Below, piece by piece: positions 61,870-64,000 of a stretch of 64,000 nucleotides of DNA. The position numbers and the translations under genes are program-made. Below the pieces are notes generated by a model, which saw nothing but the letters and a program-made list of their open reading frames with translations, had not been told where the DNA came from and ran no database searches. This stretch comes from Bordetella bronchialis (GTDB lineage Bacteria; Pseudomonadota; Gammaproteobacteria; Burkholderiales; Burkholderiaceae_B): assembly GCF_001676705.1 (NCBI RefSeq), contig NZ_CP016170.1:3968001-4032000 (forward strand), read 5' to 3'. The first letter of the stretch is position 1. Each line of letters starts with the position of its first letter.

Positions 61870-62917
61870 AGACCTGATCGAAAATCCCGTTATCCGCGAA
61901 ATGCAACTTGTCCACCGCGGGCCATCCGCCCAGGTCGCGGATGGTGAATAGATCCAGCGCGGGGAACTGCGTCGCGTACTTGGCCTTGGCCTGCTCCGCG
62001 ATGGGGCGGTAGTAATTGCGGCCGATCAGGTCCTGCGCCTCTTCCGAGTACAGGTGCTCCAGATAGGCTTGCGCCACCTCGCGCGTGCCTTTGCGATCGA
62101 CATTCTTGTCGACCACCGCCACGGAGGGCTCGCACAGCACGCTCAGGCTGGGAACGACCAGGTCCAGCTGGCCCTCGCCGAATTCCTTCAAGGCCAGGAA
62201 GGCGTCGTTTTCCCAGGAAATCAGCACATCGCCGACACCGCGCTGCGCGAAGGTAATCGTCGATCCCCGCGCGCCCGAATCCAGCACGGGCACATTGCGG
62301 TACAGCTTTTCGATGAAGTCCCTGGCGCCGGCATCGCCCGACTTGCGGCGCGCATGCTCCCACGCCGCCAGGTAGTTCCAGCGCGCGCCGGCCGAGGTCT
62401 TGGGGTTGGGGGTAATGACGGACACGCCCGGCTTGACCAGGTCGTCCCAACCCTTGATGCCCTTCGGGTTGCCCTTGCGCACGACCAGGATGATGGTCGA
62501 GGTATAAGGCGAGGAATTGCCAGGCAGCCGGCTCTCCCAGCCCGGGCGTACCAGCCCGCCGTGGGTGACCAGCGCTTCCACATCGGGAGCCAGCCCCAGC
62601 GTGACCACATCGGCGTCCACGCCATCGATCACGCTGCGCGCCTGCTTGCTCGAGCCGCCATGCGAATTGCGGATGACGATGTCCTGCCCGGTCCTGGCCT
62701 TCCAGAACCTGGCGAACAAGGGGTTGTACTGGGCATAGAGCTCGCGCGTCGGGTCGTAGGATACGTTCAACAGTTCCAGGGGGCGCGCCTGCGCGCGCGC
62801 CGCCGGCGCCAGCTGCGTCAAGCCGACGCAGGCGGACGCGACACCGAGCGACCGTTTAAGGAAGTCCCGTCTCTGCTTGCCATGCGCCATGCTGTCCATT
62901 CCGCGATAGGTGCCCAT
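61856..62917 (-). CDS. sbp: Sulfate-binding periplasmic protein
   Basis: A 353-residue binding protein. The signal has a twin-arginine-like start (KQRRDFLKRSLGVASACVGL) ending near AARAQ. The mature part has LLNVSYDPTRELYAQYNPLF, NSHGGSSKQARSVIDGVDAD, NPKTSAGARWNYLAAWEHAR, and FAQRGVGDVLISWENDAFLA, all diagnostic for Sbp/CysP. It binds sulfate or thiosulfate in the periplasm. Starts at 62917, 62899 and 62890 are all possible. First gene of the sbp-cysTWA-cysHDN run. Confidence 0.94.
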   Translation of the reverse strand: MGTYRGMDSMAHGKQRRDFLKRSLGVASACVGLTQLAPAARAQARPLELLNVSYDPTRELYAQYNPLFARFWKARTGQDIVIRNSHGGSSKQARSVIDGVDADVVTLGLAPDVEALVTHGGLVRPGWESRLPGNSSPYTSTIILVVRKGNPKGIKGWDDLVKPGVSVITPNPKTSAGARWNYLAAWEHARRKSGDAGARDFIEKLYRNVPVLDSGARGSTITFAQRGVGDVLISWENDAFLALKEFGEGQLDLVVPSLSVLCEPSVAVVDKNVDRKGTREVAQAYLEHLYSEEAQDLIGRNYYRPIAEQAKAKYATQFPALDLFTIRDLGGWPAVDKLHFADNGIFDQVYVKQ

Positions 62918-63006
62918 CGGGCGTTATTGATGTGATCGCACGGCCGCCGTACAAGGCGCCGTGACGAAGCGGCATTGTGGAGCGTGGGTGCGGTGCATCA
63001 AACGAA

Positions 63007-63026
63007 AATATGCTTGTTTGCATATT
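63007..63026. promoter_or_regulatory. Palindrome upstream of sbp, candidate sulfur-regulator site
   Basis: AATATGC and GCATATT form a perfect 7-bp dyad with a 6-base spacer, about 90 bases upstream of sbp in an A/T-rich island. Its symmetry and size suit a LysR-type regulator such as CysB or Cbl, which control sulfate uptake in related bacteria. Not tested. Confidence 0.5.
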
Positions 63027-63055
63027 CCCGGGATGAAGGCCCTGCATGGACAGGC

Positions 63056-63084
63056 AAAAAAAACCCCCGGGGCCACCGGGGGTT
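63056..63084 (-). terminator. Rho-independent terminator of the peroxiredoxin gene
   Basis: On the minus strand CCCCCGG and CCGGGGG pair and are followed by eight T (plus-strand AAAAAAAA at 63056-63063). It lies 26 bases after the peroxiredoxin stop. Confidence 0.92.
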
Positions 63085-63109
63085 CGCGCCAGGCGCTTGG
63101 CCGGCCCGT

Positions 63110-63751
63110 TTATTTGTTCGGCTGGGGCGTGATGCGCAGGTAGGGGCGCACCGCCTTGTAGCCCTTGGGGAATTTCTGCTTGATCACGTCCTCGTCCTTC
63201 AGCGACGGCACGATGATCACGTCGTCGCCGTCCTGCCAGTTCACCGGCGTGGCCACGCTGTGGCTGTCGGTCAGCTGCAGCGAATCGATGACGCGCAGGA
63301 TCTCGTTGAAATTGCGGCCCGTGCTGGCGGGATAGGTGATGATCAGCCGCACCTTCTTGGCCGGGTCGATAATGAACACCGAACGCACCGTCGCGGTGAC
63401 GCTGGCATTCGGATGGATCATGTCGTAGAGCTCGGACACCTTGCGGTCTTCGTCCGCCAGGATGGGGAAATTGACCGTGGTGCCCTGGGTGTCGTTGATA
63501 TCGTCGATCCACTTGGTATGCGAGTCGACCGGGTCCACGGACAGCGCCAGCACTTTCACATTGCGCTTGGCGAATTCATCCGCCAGCTTGGCGGTGTAGC
63601 CGAGCTCGGTGGTGCACACGGGCGTGAAATCCGCCGGGTGCGAGAAAAGAACGCCCCAACTGTTGCCCAGATACTCATGAAAACGGATGGGGCCGACAGA
63701 GGATTTTTGTTCGAAATCGGGGGCTTCATCGCCCAAACGTAGTTGTCCCAT
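63110..63751 (-). CDS. 1-Cys peroxiredoxin (Prx6 type)
   Basis: A 213-residue peroxiredoxin. The active site SHPADFTPVCTTELGYTAKL contains the only cysteine in the protein (peroxidatic). KVLALSVDPVDSHTKWIDDI, the Arg in PASTGRNFNEILRVIDSLQL, and the C-terminal VPSLKDEDVIKQKFPKGYKA and RPYLRITPQP are typical of Prx6/AhpC2. It reduces hydroperoxides using an external thiol. Start MGQLRLGDEAPDF at 63751. Monocistronic with its own terminator. Confidence 0.95.
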   Translation of the reverse strand: MGQLRLGDEAPDFEQKSSVGPIRFHEYLGNSWGVLFSHPADFTPVCTTELGYTAKLADEFAKRNVKVLALSVDPVDSHTKWIDDINDTQGTTVNFPILADEDRKVSELYDMIHPNASVTATVRSVFIIDPAKKVRLIITYPASTGRNFNEILRVIDSLQLTDSHSVATPVNWQDGDDVIIVPSLKDEDVIKQKFPKGYKAVRPYLRITPQPNK

Positions 63752-63897
63752 ACTCGATCCTATCTCCAGAGAAAGTAAACGCCGGGTCGCGTGCGGCGAG
63801 CCGGCGGGCAAGCGGGAGGGCGCACCTGTCCCGACGGGGCCCGTGCCGCCATTCTTGCACCAAACCGCGGCAGGCAAAAGTCCCGATCCGCATAAGG

Positions 63898-64000
63898 TTA
63901 TGCAATATCCGAGTATTTGGCGCAAGTATCGGTAACGACCCCCGCCTGGACCGCGGCGGACAGCGCGGCGGCGCGAGGCAGGATATGCGCGCCATAGAAA
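63898..64000 (-). CDS. Acyl-CoA dehydrogenase family protein, C-terminal fragment
   Basis: Only the last 33 residues and TAA (63900-63898) are inside the window; the gene continues beyond the right edge. The visible sequence FYGAHILPRAAALSAAVQAG resembles the C-terminal helix of long acyl-CoA dehydrogenases. The frame is too short for certainty. Confidence 0.45.
   Translation of the reverse strand, partial: FYGAHILPRAAALSAAVQAGVVTDTCAKYSDIA

Noticed and set aside
1..64000. CRISPR arrays, rRNA genes or an intact prophage
   Set aside because: No regularly spaced repeats, no rRNA-like sequence and no phage structural genes were seen anywhere in the window.

Overview
The window is high-G+C proteobacterial chromosome. 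Its gene content (paaABCDE ring-oxidation operon, KdgD-type galactarate route, sbp-cysTWA-cysHDN sulfate cluster, bL31 type B, ACS-family transporters, many ATGA start/stop overlaps) fits a betaproteobacterium of the Bordetella/Achromobacter group (Alcaligenaceae). The genus is inferred from gene families and style only; no database was searched.

Layout. 1-7752: end of an ABC substrate-binding protein gene, an SMP-30 lactonase-like gene with a convergent LysR regulator, an efflux MFS gene, a small lipoprotein, and two hydrolases (a serine beta-lactamase-fold enzyme and an S53 sedolisin). 8016-15869 is the accessory zone: a membrane protein resembling the TRADD-N-associated 2TM family of conflict systems, an intact IS66 element with a perfect 8-bp target duplication, and a small island in the 3' end of tRNA-Asn. 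The island carries one cargo gene, an 891-residue fusion of a PD-(D/E)xK nuclease domain, a P-loop NTPase and a C-terminal S1 RNA-binding domain, followed by a broken tyrosine integrase. 16081-20308 is an operon-like run: GntR regulator, DUF2848 protein, amidase, ACS-type MFS. 20698-20773 is tRNA-Thr(CGT). 22273-25858 encodes a three-subunit gluconate-dehydrogenase-like FAD/cytochrome c complex. 28737-33175 holds a GntR/UTRA regulator, a hydroxyisobutyrate-dehydrogenase-like enzyme and the divergent pair kdgD/garD, which together convert galactarate to 2-oxoglutarate semialdehyde.

33289-39947 is mostly housekeeping: maiA, ispH with an FKBP gene, radC, rpmE2, a glycosyltransferase and a MATE pump. 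39952-49383 is a phenylacetate degradation cluster on the minus strand (paaA, B, C, D, E, N, G, I, K in transcription order) with a divergent paaX and a clear sigma70-like promoter embedded in an inverted repeat. 49465-55645 holds orn, an M48 peptidase, rsgA, a Nudix hydrolase, rplS, a small membrane protein and a radical SAM gene whose promoter contains a textbook LexA box. 55849-62917 is the sulfate assimilation cluster, transcribed sbp-cysT-cysW-cysA-cysH-cysD-cysN. The window ends with a 1-Cys peroxiredoxin and the tail of a probable acyl-CoA dehydrogenase gene.

The most interesting object is the island at 11285-15822 with its nuclease-NTPase-S1 protein. It looks like a single-gene defence system, is visibly lower in G+C than its surroundings, and does not match a named system that I know. 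It has been fixed in place by decay of its integrase.
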